This document shows, piece after piece, positions 1-6,232 of a stretch of 8,469 nucleotides of DNA. Source of the DNA: Flavobacterium psychrophilum (lineage in GTDB: Bacteria > Bacteroidota > Bacteroidia > Flavobacteriales > Flavobacteriaceae); the NCBI GenBank assembly GCA_003243255.1, contig QFQM01000192.1, positions 1 through 8,469 on the forward strand. Direction: 5' to 3'. The notes under the pieces are model-generated. The model was not told the DNA's origin and searched no databases. It was given only the letters and a program-made list of their open reading frames with translations. The stretch's first letter is position 1. Each line of letters begins with the position of its first letter. The position numbers and the translations under genes were made by a program.

Positions 1-1439
1 ATGTATTTACCAATACACGCTACCGTAATAATAATGAAGACTCAGACGAAACCAACGTTAATTTCTCTACAAACCTTATCCATAAATTTAATGACAAAGG
101 CCATGAGCTGAAAATTGACGGATCGGTATCAATGAGCAAGGATAAAGAACTTGCGGCAATCAGTGATCAAACGATTGGTGACGCATCAAATGGTATTACT
201 ACTTACCAAAGAACCCTTAATAATGAAAATGAGAACAGGTCACTATTACAGGCTGATTATGTTTTGCCAATAGGCGAAAACAGTAAGTTTGAAGCGGGGT
301 ATCGTGGAAGTTTTACTACTCTTGACAACGATGCAAGAGCGGAAAACCTGGTAGAAGGCAACTGGACAAATGACCCTAACTTCACTAATTATCTTGAATA
401 TAAAGAAAAGGTGAATGCCCTTTACACTCAGTTTGGCTCTAAAACCGGTAAATTCTCTTATTTATTAGGCCTACGCTGGGAAGACTCAAATATTGATGTA
501 AACCTTCTTAATACAGGAGATTACAACAATAAAAAATACAACAACTTCTTCCCTAGTGCTTTCCTTACGTATGAGTTCAACCAGAACACAAACGCAAGCA
601 TAAACTACAGCCGCCGTATTAACCGTCCGAGAGGCCGTTTCCTTAACCCTTTCTCAGGACTTGAAAGTAACATCAATATATTTAAAGGTAATCCGGATCT
701 TAACCCATCATATACTGATGCTATAGATATTGGCTTCCTTAAAAAATGGACAAAACTAACACTTAGCTCATCAGCATACATTAATCTTACTGATGATCCT
801 TTTCAATTCATCAGAAGGCCAAACGGACTTTACATAGGCGAAACTCCTGTTATCATTACATCACCGCTTAATATTGGAAAAGAATTCCGTTTAGGATTTG
901 AATTCAACGTAAATTATAACCCGTTCAGATGGTGGAGGATAAACGGTAACTTTAACTTCTACAGAAATGAAACTGAAGGAGATTACAACTATAGCTATGT
1001 TGATGAAACGACCGGCGAGACTGTAAACGGCCATCTGGACCTGAACAGTTCGGGTGCATCATGGACTACAAGAGTTAACTCTAAAATCTCACTTCCTTAC
1101 AAGATAGACTGGCAGCTTAACGGTAATTACGAAGCACCACAAAATACTTCACAGGGTAAAAGAGTTGGTGTAGCCAGCGCCAATACTTCATTCAGCAAAG
1201 ACATCCTTAAAGAAAAAGCTACTATCGGGCTTAGCATTCAGGACATCTTCAACTCAAGAAAGATGAAGAATGAAACCTTTGTAAACGGTGTTTCAAGCTC
1301 ATATAGCGAAATGCAATGGAGACAACGTCAGGTAACACTATCGTTCACCTATCGTTTCAATATGAACAAGAACGATAAGCAGCAACAGCAAAAACAACAG
1401 CAGCAAGATGGCGGTGGCGATGAATATATGGGAGGATAA
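1..1439 (+). CDS. TonB-linked outer-membrane beta-barrel protein, 5'-truncated
   Basis: This is the C-terminal part (about 478 residues) of an outer-membrane beta-barrel of the Bacteroidota TonB-dependent-receptor-like type (OMP_b-brl_3 group). The reading frame is open from the first complete codon at position 3, so the ATG at 132 is internal and the true start, plug and carboxypeptidase-like N-terminal domains lie upstream. Seen: alternating polar/aromatic barrel strands throughout, the motif SRRINRPRGRFLNPF (about residues 203-217 of the fragment) and GNPDLNPSYT (about 229-238), both hallmarks of this group, and a final strand QVTLSFTYRF. After that strand comes a tail of about 24 residues, with a Gln-rich run (NKNDKQQQQKQQQQD) ending in Gly and acidic residues. 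The protein would sit in the outer membrane and import an unidentified ligand or act as a channel. No SusD partner is visible, so a glycan substrate is not indicated. Family confidence is high; substrate unknown. Confidence 0.9.
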   Translation, partial: VFTNTRYRNNNEDSDETNVNFSTNLIHKFNDKGHELKIDGSVSMSKDKELAAISDQTIGDASNGITTYQRTLNNENENRSLLQADYVLPIGENSKFEAGYRGSFTTLDNDARAENLVEGNWTNDPNFTNYLEYKEKVNALYTQFGSKTGKFSYLLGLRWEDSNIDVNLLNTGDYNNKKYNNFFPSAFLTYEFNQNTNASINYSRRINRPRGRFLNPFSGLESNINIFKGNPDLNPSYTDAIDIGFLKKWTKLTLSSSAYINLTDDPFQFIRRPNGLYIGETPVIITSPLNIGKEFRLGFEFNVNYNPFRWWRINGNFNFYRNETEGDYNYSYVDETTGETVNGHLDLNSSGASWTTRVNSKISLPYKIDWQLNGNYEAPQNTSQGKRVGVASANTSFSKDILKEKATIGLSIQDIFNSRKMKNETFVNGVSSSYSEMQWRQRQVTLSFTYRFNMNKNDKQQQQKQQQQDGGGDEYMGG

Positions 1440-1445
1440 AAAATT

Positions 1446-1470
1446 AAAAGCGGGCTTAAAGCCCGCTTTT
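1446..1470. terminator. Bidirectional intrinsic terminator between convergent genes
   Basis: There is a perfect 12-bp inverted repeat (AAAAGCGGGCTT at 1446-1457 and AAGCCCGCTTTT at 1459-1470) around one central base. In RNA it would form a GC-rich stem with a small loop. It is followed by T residues on the + strand (TTTTTT at 1467-1472). On the - strand the complement of 1441-1449 reads TTTTAATTT. It starts 7 bp after the barrel gene stop and lies 3 bp past the stop of the opposing gene, so it can serve both. Confidence 0.85.
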
Positions 1471-1473
1471 TTA

Positions 1474-1857
1474 TTACTTTTTAACTGAATAATCTTTTTC
1501 AGATGAGAATAAAGACGCAAGGTTTTTGAGTCCGCCAATGACATCCTGATTTCCTGAAAAGTTATAGGTATTTATATTGGTAGGCATTTCCATTATATAG
1601 GTTGAATTACGCTGATAATAAAAAGTATTACCATAACCTACATAAACATTTCGCGGTGATACATTATTCGCATTATTGGTATAATTAAACTCTCCAAAAA
1701 CCTTATCGTAGTTTTTAGCATAATATGAAAAATCAACCTTTACAGGTAATTGATCATCCTGTGCCGTAAACTGAGACTTAAAATTCAACGGCTGAACAGA
1801 CTGACTATAGCCTGCCGCACAAACCAAGAAAGCAGAAACAATGAATATCTTTTTCAT
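1474..1857 (-). CDS. Small exported protein of unknown function (127 aa)
   Basis: I do not recognise a family. The protein begins with a clear Sec signal peptide (MKKIFIVSAFLVCAAGYSQS), with a K-K start, a hydrophobic core at about 4-15 and the '..YSQ' end common in Flavobacteriaceae. The mature part of about 107 residues is rich in Asn, Tyr, Phe and Ser, has no cysteine and no second membrane segment, and ends KDYSVKK. It is therefore predicted to be periplasmic or surface-exposed. Residues 42-50 (DFSYYAKNY) resemble DFSFYNRNY in the adjacent upstream gene. The start at 1857 fits the signal peptide exactly. Only 12 bp separate it from the stop of that upstream gene, so the two are probably one operon read from the promoter near 2265-2272, ending at the hairpin at 1446-1470. 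No lipobox is present. Function unknown. Confidence 0.8.
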   Translation of the reverse strand: MKKIFIVSAFLVCAAGYSQSVQPLNFKSQFTAQDDQLPVKVDFSYYAKNYDKVFGEFNYTNNANNVSPRNVYVGYGNTFYYQRNSTYIMEMPTNINTYNFSGNQDVIGGLKNLASLFSSEKDYSVKK

Positions 1858-1869
1858 ACTGTTGGGATT

Positions 1870-2241
1870 TTATTTTGATCCCGGAACTTTATCCGGCTGG
1901 GCATACATCTTTTCGGTACGGTAAAAAGCATCTACGGCAAGATTAGAATAGTGCTGCTGAAGCACTATTGGCACATAAGTACTAGAATATAACCTGTCGT
2001 TGTCAACATACAGCATATTCATCCGTCTGTCGAGAATATCTGAAGTTAAATTATCATATTGAAACAATCTGTAATTCCTGTTGTAAAAACTAAAATCAGG
2101 TGATCCGGGCTTATAAGTATCCCAACCCTGCGCCTCTTTTACTGCAAGTGTAAAAAGAGTTGGAATTTTCTTATCATCCTGTTCCTGGCTATATCCCGCT
2201 AACGAAAACAGCGCTGCGAGGCAAATGTATATCTGTTTCAT
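1870..2241 (-). CDS. Small exported protein of unknown function (123 aa), first gene of a pair
   Basis: No recognised family. I chose the ATG at 2241 rather than an in-frame ATG at 2289. From 2241 the protein starts with a proper signal peptide (MKQIYICLAALFSLAGYSQ), and the predicted -7 promoter box at 2265-2272 lies between the two ATGs, so the longer form would begin upstream of the transcript. The mature part (about 104 residues) is rich in Tyr, Asp, Asn and Arg, has no cysteine, and contains DFSFYNRNY (residues 49-57), matching DFSYYAKNY in the downstream gene. A weaker resemblance follows (NMLYVDNDRLYSSTYV against NVYVGYGNTFYYQRNSTYI). The protein should be released to the periplasm or beyond; it ends QPDKVPGSK. 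The two genes may be diverged tandem duplicates; this is inference from short motifs. Confidence 0.75.
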   Translation of the reverse strand: MKQIYICLAALFSLAGYSQEQDDKKIPTLFTLAVKEAQGWDTYKPGSPDFSFYNRNYRLFQYDNLTSDILDRRMNMLYVDNDRLYSSTYVPIVLQQHYSNLAVDAFYRTEKMYAQPDKVPGSK

Positions 2242-2264
2242 AGGTAATAAGCTACATATTCTAT

Positions 2265-2272
2265 CAAATATA
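2265..2272 (-). promoter_or_regulatory. Predicted -7 promoter box for the two small exported-protein genes
   Basis: Read on the - strand the sequence is TATATTTG, an exact match to the Bacteroidota -7 consensus TAnnTTTG. It lies 23 bp upstream of the ATG at 2241, giving a short predicted leader of roughly 15-18 nt. A TTTTG lies further upstream (about 2291-2287), but its 14-nt spacing is shorter than the usual 17-23, so the -33 element is not convincing. Confidence 0.5.
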
Positions 2273-2287
2273 CTGATAATAAACGAC

Positions 2288-2311
2288 AAAAGGCACCCTA
2301 AGGTGCCTTTT
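2288..2311 (-). terminator. Intrinsic terminator downstream of glutamate dehydrogenase
   Basis: There is a 10-bp inverted repeat (AAAAGGCACC at 2288-2297, GGTGCCTTTT at 2302-2311) with a 4-base loop. It sits 22 bp past the dehydrogenase stop codon. The U-run on the - strand is short (four U, then G). On the + strand the run is five T, but no + strand gene ends here. It most likely ends the dehydrogenase transcript just before the promoter of the next operon. Confidence 0.7.
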
Positions 2312-2333
2312 TATAATAATTGGTTCTACCCTA

Positions 2334-3608
2334 TTAAGGGAAAATACCTCTTTGTTTGTATGCCATTTCGATTCTTGTAAGAGCAACGATGTAAGCAGCA
2401 GTTCTCCAGTCAGTTTTGTACTGAACAGAAGAAGTAATCACTTTACCAAAAGCTTCTTCAAGTTTCTTTCTTAGTTTGATGATAACATCATCCATTGTCC
2501 ATATCTCACCGTTACGGTTTTGAAGCCACTCAAAGTAGCTACCGATAACACCTCCTGAGTTACAAAGAATATCAGGAATGATATCCACACCATTAGCCAG
2601 AAGGATTGCTTCAGCATCTGTATCTGTTGGTCCGTTAGCACCTTCAGCGATAACTTTAGCTTTTATAGTAGCAGCATTCTCTTCAGTAATCTGGTTACCA
2701 AGAGCCGCAGGAATAATCACATCACAATCAATTGAGAAAAACTCATCAGACTTGTAGTTCTGTGTTCCTTTGTATCCTGTAATGGTAGCATTGTCAGACT
2801 GGTATCTTAATAAAGCCTCAGGATCGATTCCTTCCGGATTATAGATTGTACCTGTAGCATCCTGAACACCAACAAGTATAGCTCCGTTTTTGTTCATGAA
2901 ATGAGCAGCCCAGTAACCAACGTTACCAAAACCCTGTACTATATATCTTTTACCTTCAAGGGAAGTGCCTTTAATTTTAGCCCATGATTCAAGTGTTACA
3001 ACAACACCAAATCCGGTTGCACGGTCACGCCCTTCAAGACCACCTGAACCTACAGGTTTACCAGTAACTACGTGTTGGTTTTTAGAACGCTCAGCCGGTG
3101 ATTTAGTAGACATGTAAGTATCAGCAATCCAGGCCATCATCTGTGCATTAGTGTTCACATCCGGAGCAGGGATATCGTGCTCAGGACCAATGTTATCACC
3201 AAGTGCAAATGTAAAACGACGCGTAATTCTTTCAAGCTCGCCCTGAGAATATTTCTTAGGATCAATCTGGATACCACCTTTACCACCTCCGTAAGGAAGT
3301 CCGGCAAGTGATGTTTTCCATGTCATCCATGTAGCAAGAGCTCTTGCAGCATCGATATCTACTGTTGGGTGATATCTTAAACCACCTTTGTATGGGCCCA
3401 GTGCATTGTTATGCTGTACCCTGTATCCTGTAAATACTTCTACAGAACCATTGTCCATTTTCACAGGAAAATGTACTACGATCTCATTATTAGTAATCGA
3501 TAAGATCTTTTTAACGCTTTCATCCAGTCCCATAACGGCAGCCGCCTTTTCGAACTGATTCTTTACGTTTTCATACATGCCCACTCGGGGCTTTATTGCT
3601 GTTGCCAT
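2334..3608 (-). CDS. gdhA: Glutamate dehydrogenase (Glu/Leu/Phe/Val dehydrogenase family)
   Basis: This cytoplasmic enzyme interconverts glutamate and 2-oxoglutarate plus ammonium with NAD(P)(H). At 424 residues it matches the hexameric class of small glutamate dehydrogenases (RocG/GudB, clostridial and archaeal types). The N-terminal substrate domain carries K74 (GPYKGGLR), K98 (WKTSLAG), K110 (LPYGGGKGG) and D150 (HDIPAPDVNT). The spacings of 24, 12 and 40 are exactly those of catalytic K89, K113, K125 and D165 in the clostridial enzyme. The Rossmann domain follows with GRDRATGFG (193-201) and the dinucleotide loop GFGNVG (226-231); AEGANGPT lies at 321-328. D250 near the end of the second strand is compatible with NAD(H), but cofactor choice cannot be settled by eye. 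The gene is transcribed alone between its own promoter (3661-3668) and terminator (2288-2311). The gene symbol is by family; rocG or gudB would be an equivalent label. Confidence 0.95.
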   Translation of the reverse strand: MATAIKPRVGMYENVKNQFEKAAAVMGLDESVKKILSITNNEIVVHFPVKMDNGSVEVFTGYRVQHNNALGPYKGGLRYHPTVDIDAARALATWMTWKTSLAGLPYGGGKGGIQIDPKKYSQGELERITRRFTFALGDNIGPEHDIPAPDVNTNAQMMAWIADTYMSTKSPAERSKNQHVVTGKPVGSGGLEGRDRATGFGVVVTLESWAKIKGTSLEGKRYIVQGFGNVGYWAAHFMNKNGAILVGVQDATGTIYNPEGIDPEALLRYQSDNATITGYKGTQNYKSDEFFSIDCDVIIPAALGNQITEENAATIKAKVIAEGANGPTDTDAEAILLANGVDIIPDILCNSGGVIGSYFEWLQNRNGEIWTMDDVIIKLRKKLEEAFGKVITSSVQYKTDWRTAAYIVALTRIEMAYKQRGIFP

Positions 3609-3642
3609 AAATTTTAACTTACAACTATTATATTATAACTAA

Positions 3643-3656
3643 GCTTTTATAAAAGC
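3643..3656. repeat. 14-bp perfect palindrome at the glutamate dehydrogenase transcription start
   Basis: GCTTTTATAAAAGC reads the same on both strands. It lies just downstream of the predicted -7 box of the dehydrogenase gene, about where transcription should begin. It could be an operator or a small hairpin at the mRNA 5' end; neither is shown. Confidence 0.5.
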
Positions 3657-3683
3657 ATCACAAATATATACGAAGTTTGTGAT
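3657..3683. promoter_or_regulatory. Inverted repeat overlapping the glutamate dehydrogenase -7 box
   Basis: ATCACAAA (3657-3664) is mirrored by TTTGTGAT (3676-3683) across 11 bases, a 27-bp dyad. The left arm overlaps the predicted -7 box. Its half-sites face the opposite way to a CRP site (TGTGA..TCACA), so I do not assign it to that family. Its place fits a repressor operator controlling the dehydrogenase; this is inference. Confidence 0.4.
3661..3668 (-). promoter_or_regulatory. gdhA: Predicted -7 promoter box for glutamate dehydrogenase
   Basis: On the - strand this reads TATATTTG, an exact TAnnTTTG match. It is 52 bp upstream of the ATG at 3608, which implies a leader of about 45 nt. 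I see no clear TTG at the expected -33 distance, so the promoter may depend on an activator or have a weak upstream element. Confidence 0.5.
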
Positions 3684-3840
3684 AACTTAATCGTTTGAAT
3701 TGATTATTTTACAAAATTTAAATCGTAAAATTGCATTTGTTTAGAATTAAGGTATCAAAAAGCCTACCAAACTGATTATATGATAAATATTAATTCAGAA
3801 AAAAGGCTACAAACCATTAAAAACCAACAAAATAGACAAA

Positions 3841-3882
3841 CACTGCCATCCGGACAGGTATCAGAGACATCTGCTGACAGGC
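3841..3882 (+). other. GC-rich leader segment ahead of the sulfur module
   Basis: The 286-bp divergent intergenic region (3609-3894) is strongly AT-rich except for this 42-base segment, where 24 of 42 bases are G or C. It lies 12 bp before the exporter ATG. It contains GACAGG twice (3853-3858, 3876-3881) and a weak 4-bp hairpin CAGA-GACA-TCTG (3863-3874). I cannot match it to a known riboswitch. The rest of the intergenic stretch holds the dehydrogenase promoter and dyads and no gene, and I found no good + strand -7 box for the sulfur module. Confidence 0.3.
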
Positions 3883-3894
3883 TAAAAATTTAAA

Positions 3895-4689
3895 ATGGAG
3901 TTAGTTACACTATTTGCAGGTGCATTTATAATAGGTATAATTATGGGCCTTATGGGTGGAGGTGGCTCTATACTTACTGTCCCTTTGCTGGTATATGTAT
4001 TTGGCATCAATCCTGTAATCGCCACCGCTTACTCACTGTTTATAGTAGGTACTACAGCTGTATTTGGCAGTGCCCAGCATTATATAAAGAAAACCATTGC
4101 TCTAAGAACAGGAGCAATTATAGCAATCCCTTCTTTCATCGGAGTGTATATTACAAGAAGCTTCATACTTCCTGCCCTTCCAGATGTTATTTTTAACATA
4201 GGAGACCTTGAGGTAACCAGAGACAACTTTATAATGACAATTTTTGGCATTATAATGATGATGGCATCCCTTTCAATGCTAACCCGAAAAATAAGCAACG
4301 GTGAGAAGGAGACAAAAAAATTAAACTATCCCATACTACTGCCTATTGTAGCTATAATTGGGCTTATAATGGGCCTTGTAGGTGCAGGCGGCGGATTCCT
4401 TATCATACCCATGCTGGTTTTCTTTGGTGGCTTGCCAATGAAAAAAGCAGTAGGCACTTCGTTGTTTATCATCGCCATTAATTCGCTAATCGGATTTTTA
4501 GGTGACTTACAAACTATAGAAATCGACTGGCAATTTCTATTATCCTTTACCATCGTTTCGGTTTTTGGTATATTTGCAGGGACTTATCTACAAAAGTTTG
4601 TAAAAGAAAAACAGCTAAGGCACGCATTTGGCTGGTTTGTACTGGTTATGGCTGCCTTTATACTTTCAAAAGAAATTATCGGCTGGTAG
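3895..4689 (+). CDS. TauE/SafE (TSUP) family membrane exporter, probably sulfite or related sulfur anion
   Basis: This inner-membrane protein of 264 residues has the internal two-fold repeat of the TSUP family. Each half starts with a glycine-rich hairpin: GLMGGGGSILTVPLLVYVFG (residues 18-37) and GLVGAGGGFLIIPMLVFFGG (160-179). Hydrophobic segments lie at about 3-20, 24-37, 41-58, 72-92, 112-130, 145-161, 166-179, 185-203, 213-232 and 244-260. A charged loop at 131-143 separates the halves. Family members move sulfite, sulfoacetate, thiosulfate and other sulfur-containing anions. The following gene, 42 bp downstream, encodes a persulfide-oxidising MBL-rhodanese protein, so export of its sulfite or thiosulfate product is the likely role. 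An in-frame TAA at 3883-3885 just before the ATG fixes the start. Substrate and direction are inferred from family and context. Confidence 0.9.
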   Translation: MELVTLFAGAFIIGIIMGLMGGGGSILTVPLLVYVFGINPVIATAYSLFIVGTTAVFGSAQHYIKKTIALRTGAIIAIPSFIGVYITRSFILPALPDVIFNIGDLEVTRDNFIMTIFGIIMMMASLSMLTRKISNGEKETKKLNYPILLPIVAIIGLIMGLVGAGGGFLIIPMLVFFGGLPMKKAVGTSLFIIAINSLIGFLGDLQTIEIDWQFLLSFTIVSVFGIFAGTYLQKFVKEKQLRHAFGWFVLVMAAFILSKEIIGW

Positions 4690-4731
4690 CGCTGTATAAA
4701 CTTTTAGCCGTAAGTTTTAATACCCATAATT

Positions 4732-6150
4732 ATGAAAATAGAACAGATATATACGGGCTGTATCGCTCAGGCAGCCTACTATTTAGAAAGCAATGGCGAA
4801 GCGGCCATCTTTGATCCGTTAAGGGAAGTTCAGCCTTATATTGACAAGGCAGCTAAAGATAATGCTTCGATAAAATACATTTTTGAAACGCATTTTCATG
4901 CCGACTTCGTTTCAGGACACCTTGACCTGGCTAAGAAAACCGGTGCAAAAATTGTATATGGCCCAACAGCCGCTCCCGAATTTGATGCACTTATAGCAAC
5001 AGACGGACAGGAATTTAAAGTTGGAAACTATACCATTACCGCTATCCATACTCCGGGACACACGCTGGAAAGCACCTGCTACATCCTAAAAGATGAAACA
5101 GGAAACATACATGGCATCATTACCGGAGACACTCTGTTTATAGGCGACGTTGGCCGACCGGACCTTGCACAGGCTCTTACTGAAGACTTAACACAGGATG
5201 TGCTTGCCTCTCACCTGTATGATTCCCTACGCAACAAGATCATGCCTCTACCGGATGATATTACGGTTTATCCCAGCCACGGTGCCGGAAGTGCCTGCGG
5301 GAAGAATATGAGCAAGGAAACAACCGATACTTTGGGCAACCAGAAAAAAGTAAATTATGCATTAAGAGCCGATATGACCAAAGATGAGTTCATCAAAGAA
5401 CTCCTTGACGGGCTTGGTGCACCTCCTGCTTATTTCCCTCAAAATGTTATGCTTAACATTCAGGGATACCAAAGCCTTGATACTATTCTTGAAAAAGGGC
5501 AAACTGCTCTTTCTGCAGAAGAATTCAAAGCGAAAGCTAATGAAACAGAAGCTATCGTTCTGGATGTAAGACATGAGGATGATTTTGTAAAAGAACACAT
5601 ACCGGGCTCTATCTTTATCGGGCTTCACGGCGGATTTGCACCATGGGTAGGAGCTCTTATAAGAGATGTGAATCAGCCTTTGCTTCTTGTTACACCGGAA
5701 GGCAAAGAAACTGAAGCTATTACAAGGCTTGCCCGTGTAGGTTTTGACGCTACACTTGGCTATCTTAACGGAGGTATCAATGCATGGAAAGCAGCAGGTT
5801 TTGAAACCGACAGTATTATTTCCATCTCTCCTGAAGCTTTTGCAGAAGGACTTGCTACAGAACAAAAGATTGTAGTTGACTCAAGAAAACCGGGAGAATT
5901 TAGTGGTGGTCATGTAGTTGATGCTATAAACATCCCTCTTGATTTTGTAAACGAACAACTTACTGAAGTACCTAAAGAAGAAGAATTCTATCTGCACTGC
6001 GCAGGAGGTTATCGTTCGGTCATTATGGCTTCGATACTTAAAGCAAGGGGTTACCACAACATGATTAATGTTGAGAAAGGTTTTGGAGGTATTAAAAACA
6101 CGTCTGTAAACACTACTATTGTTCAGCCTTCAGCCTGTTCAAACAGTTAA
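4732..6150 (+). CDS. MBL-fold persulfide dioxygenase with two rhodanese domains (CstB/BlhB-like)
   Basis: This 472-residue cytoplasmic fusion is predicted to oxidise low-molecular-weight persulfides and pass sulfane sulfur on. The metallo-beta-lactamase-fold domain (about 1-240) has HFHADF (54-59), TPGHT (107-111), TGDTLFIGDVGRPD (131-144) and YPSHG (180-184). H54, H110 and D133 correspond to the iron ligands H79, H135 and D154 of human ETHE1. F59 replaces the second-metal histidine of hydrolytic MBL enzymes. Rhodanese domain 1 (about 262-357) keeps the fold motifs LDVRHEDDF and GYLNGGINAW, but its active-site cysteine position holds T321 (LLLVTPEG), so it should be inactive. Rhodanese domain 2 (about 366-458) has an intact loop, C423-AGGY-R428. 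The order dioxygenase, pseudo-rhodanese, active rhodanese is that of CstB, which yields thiosulfate; ETHE1-like enzymes yield sulfite. The thiol carrier is unknown. It is co-transcribed with the upstream exporter and ends at the hairpin at 6168-6189. Confidence 0.9.
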   Translation: MKIEQIYTGCIAQAAYYLESNGEAAIFDPLREVQPYIDKAAKDNASIKYIFETHFHADFVSGHLDLAKKTGAKIVYGPTAAPEFDALIATDGQEFKVGNYTITAIHTPGHTLESTCYILKDETGNIHGIITGDTLFIGDVGRPDLAQALTEDLTQDVLASHLYDSLRNKIMPLPDDITVYPSHGAGSACGKNMSKETTDTLGNQKKVNYALRADMTKDEFIKELLDGLGAPPAYFPQNVMLNIQGYQSLDTILEKGQTALSAEEFKAKANETEAIVLDVRHEDDFVKEHIPGSIFIGLHGGFAPWVGALIRDVNQPLLLVTPEGKETEAITRLARVGFDATLGYLNGGINAWKAAGFETDSIISISPEAFAEGLATEQKIVVDSRKPGEFSGGHVVDAINIPLDFVNEQLTEVPKEEEFYLHCAGGYRSVIMASILKARGYHNMINVEKGFGGIKNTSVNTTIVQPSACSNS

Positions 6151-6167
6151 GATTAAAATAAATTATC

Positions 6168-6195
6168 AGGGTGCACATAGATGCACCCTTTTTTT
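6168..6195 (+). terminator. Intrinsic terminator ending the sulfur module
   Basis: AGGGTGCA (6168-6175) pairs with TGCACCCT (6182-6189) over a 6-base loop, with a run of seven T at 6189-6195. It lies 17 bp past the MBL-rhodanese stop codon. Confidence 0.9.
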
Positions 6196-6232
6196 AAATA
6201 TTTTTACACTTTATAAAAAACCATAAACAAAT

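Noticed and set aside
132..134. ATG at 132 as the start of the barrel protein
   Set aside because: The same frame is open back to position 3 with barrel-like sequence, so this is an internal methionine of a truncated gene.
3657..3683. CRP/FNR-type site at the dehydrogenase promoter
   Set aside because: The half-sites are in the reverse order (TCACAAA..TTTGTGA, not TGTGA..TCACA) and the 11-base spacer does not fit.
3732..3739. TGCATTTG as the -7 box of the sulfur module
   Set aside because: It has one mismatch at a key position (TG for TA), and the nearest TTG upstream is 29 bases away, too far for a -33 element.
4698..4717. AAACTT/AAGTTT hairpin between the exporter and the MBL-rhodanese gene
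   Set aside because: The stem is only six AU-rich pairs with an 8-base loop and no T-run, too weak to be a terminator; the genes are probably one transcript.
5362..5865. 167-residue open frame on the - strand inside the MBL-rhodanese gene
   Set aside because: It lies wholly opposite a well-supported gene, is rich in Cys, Phe, Lys and Ser as expected of an antisense shadow, and shows no recognisable domain.
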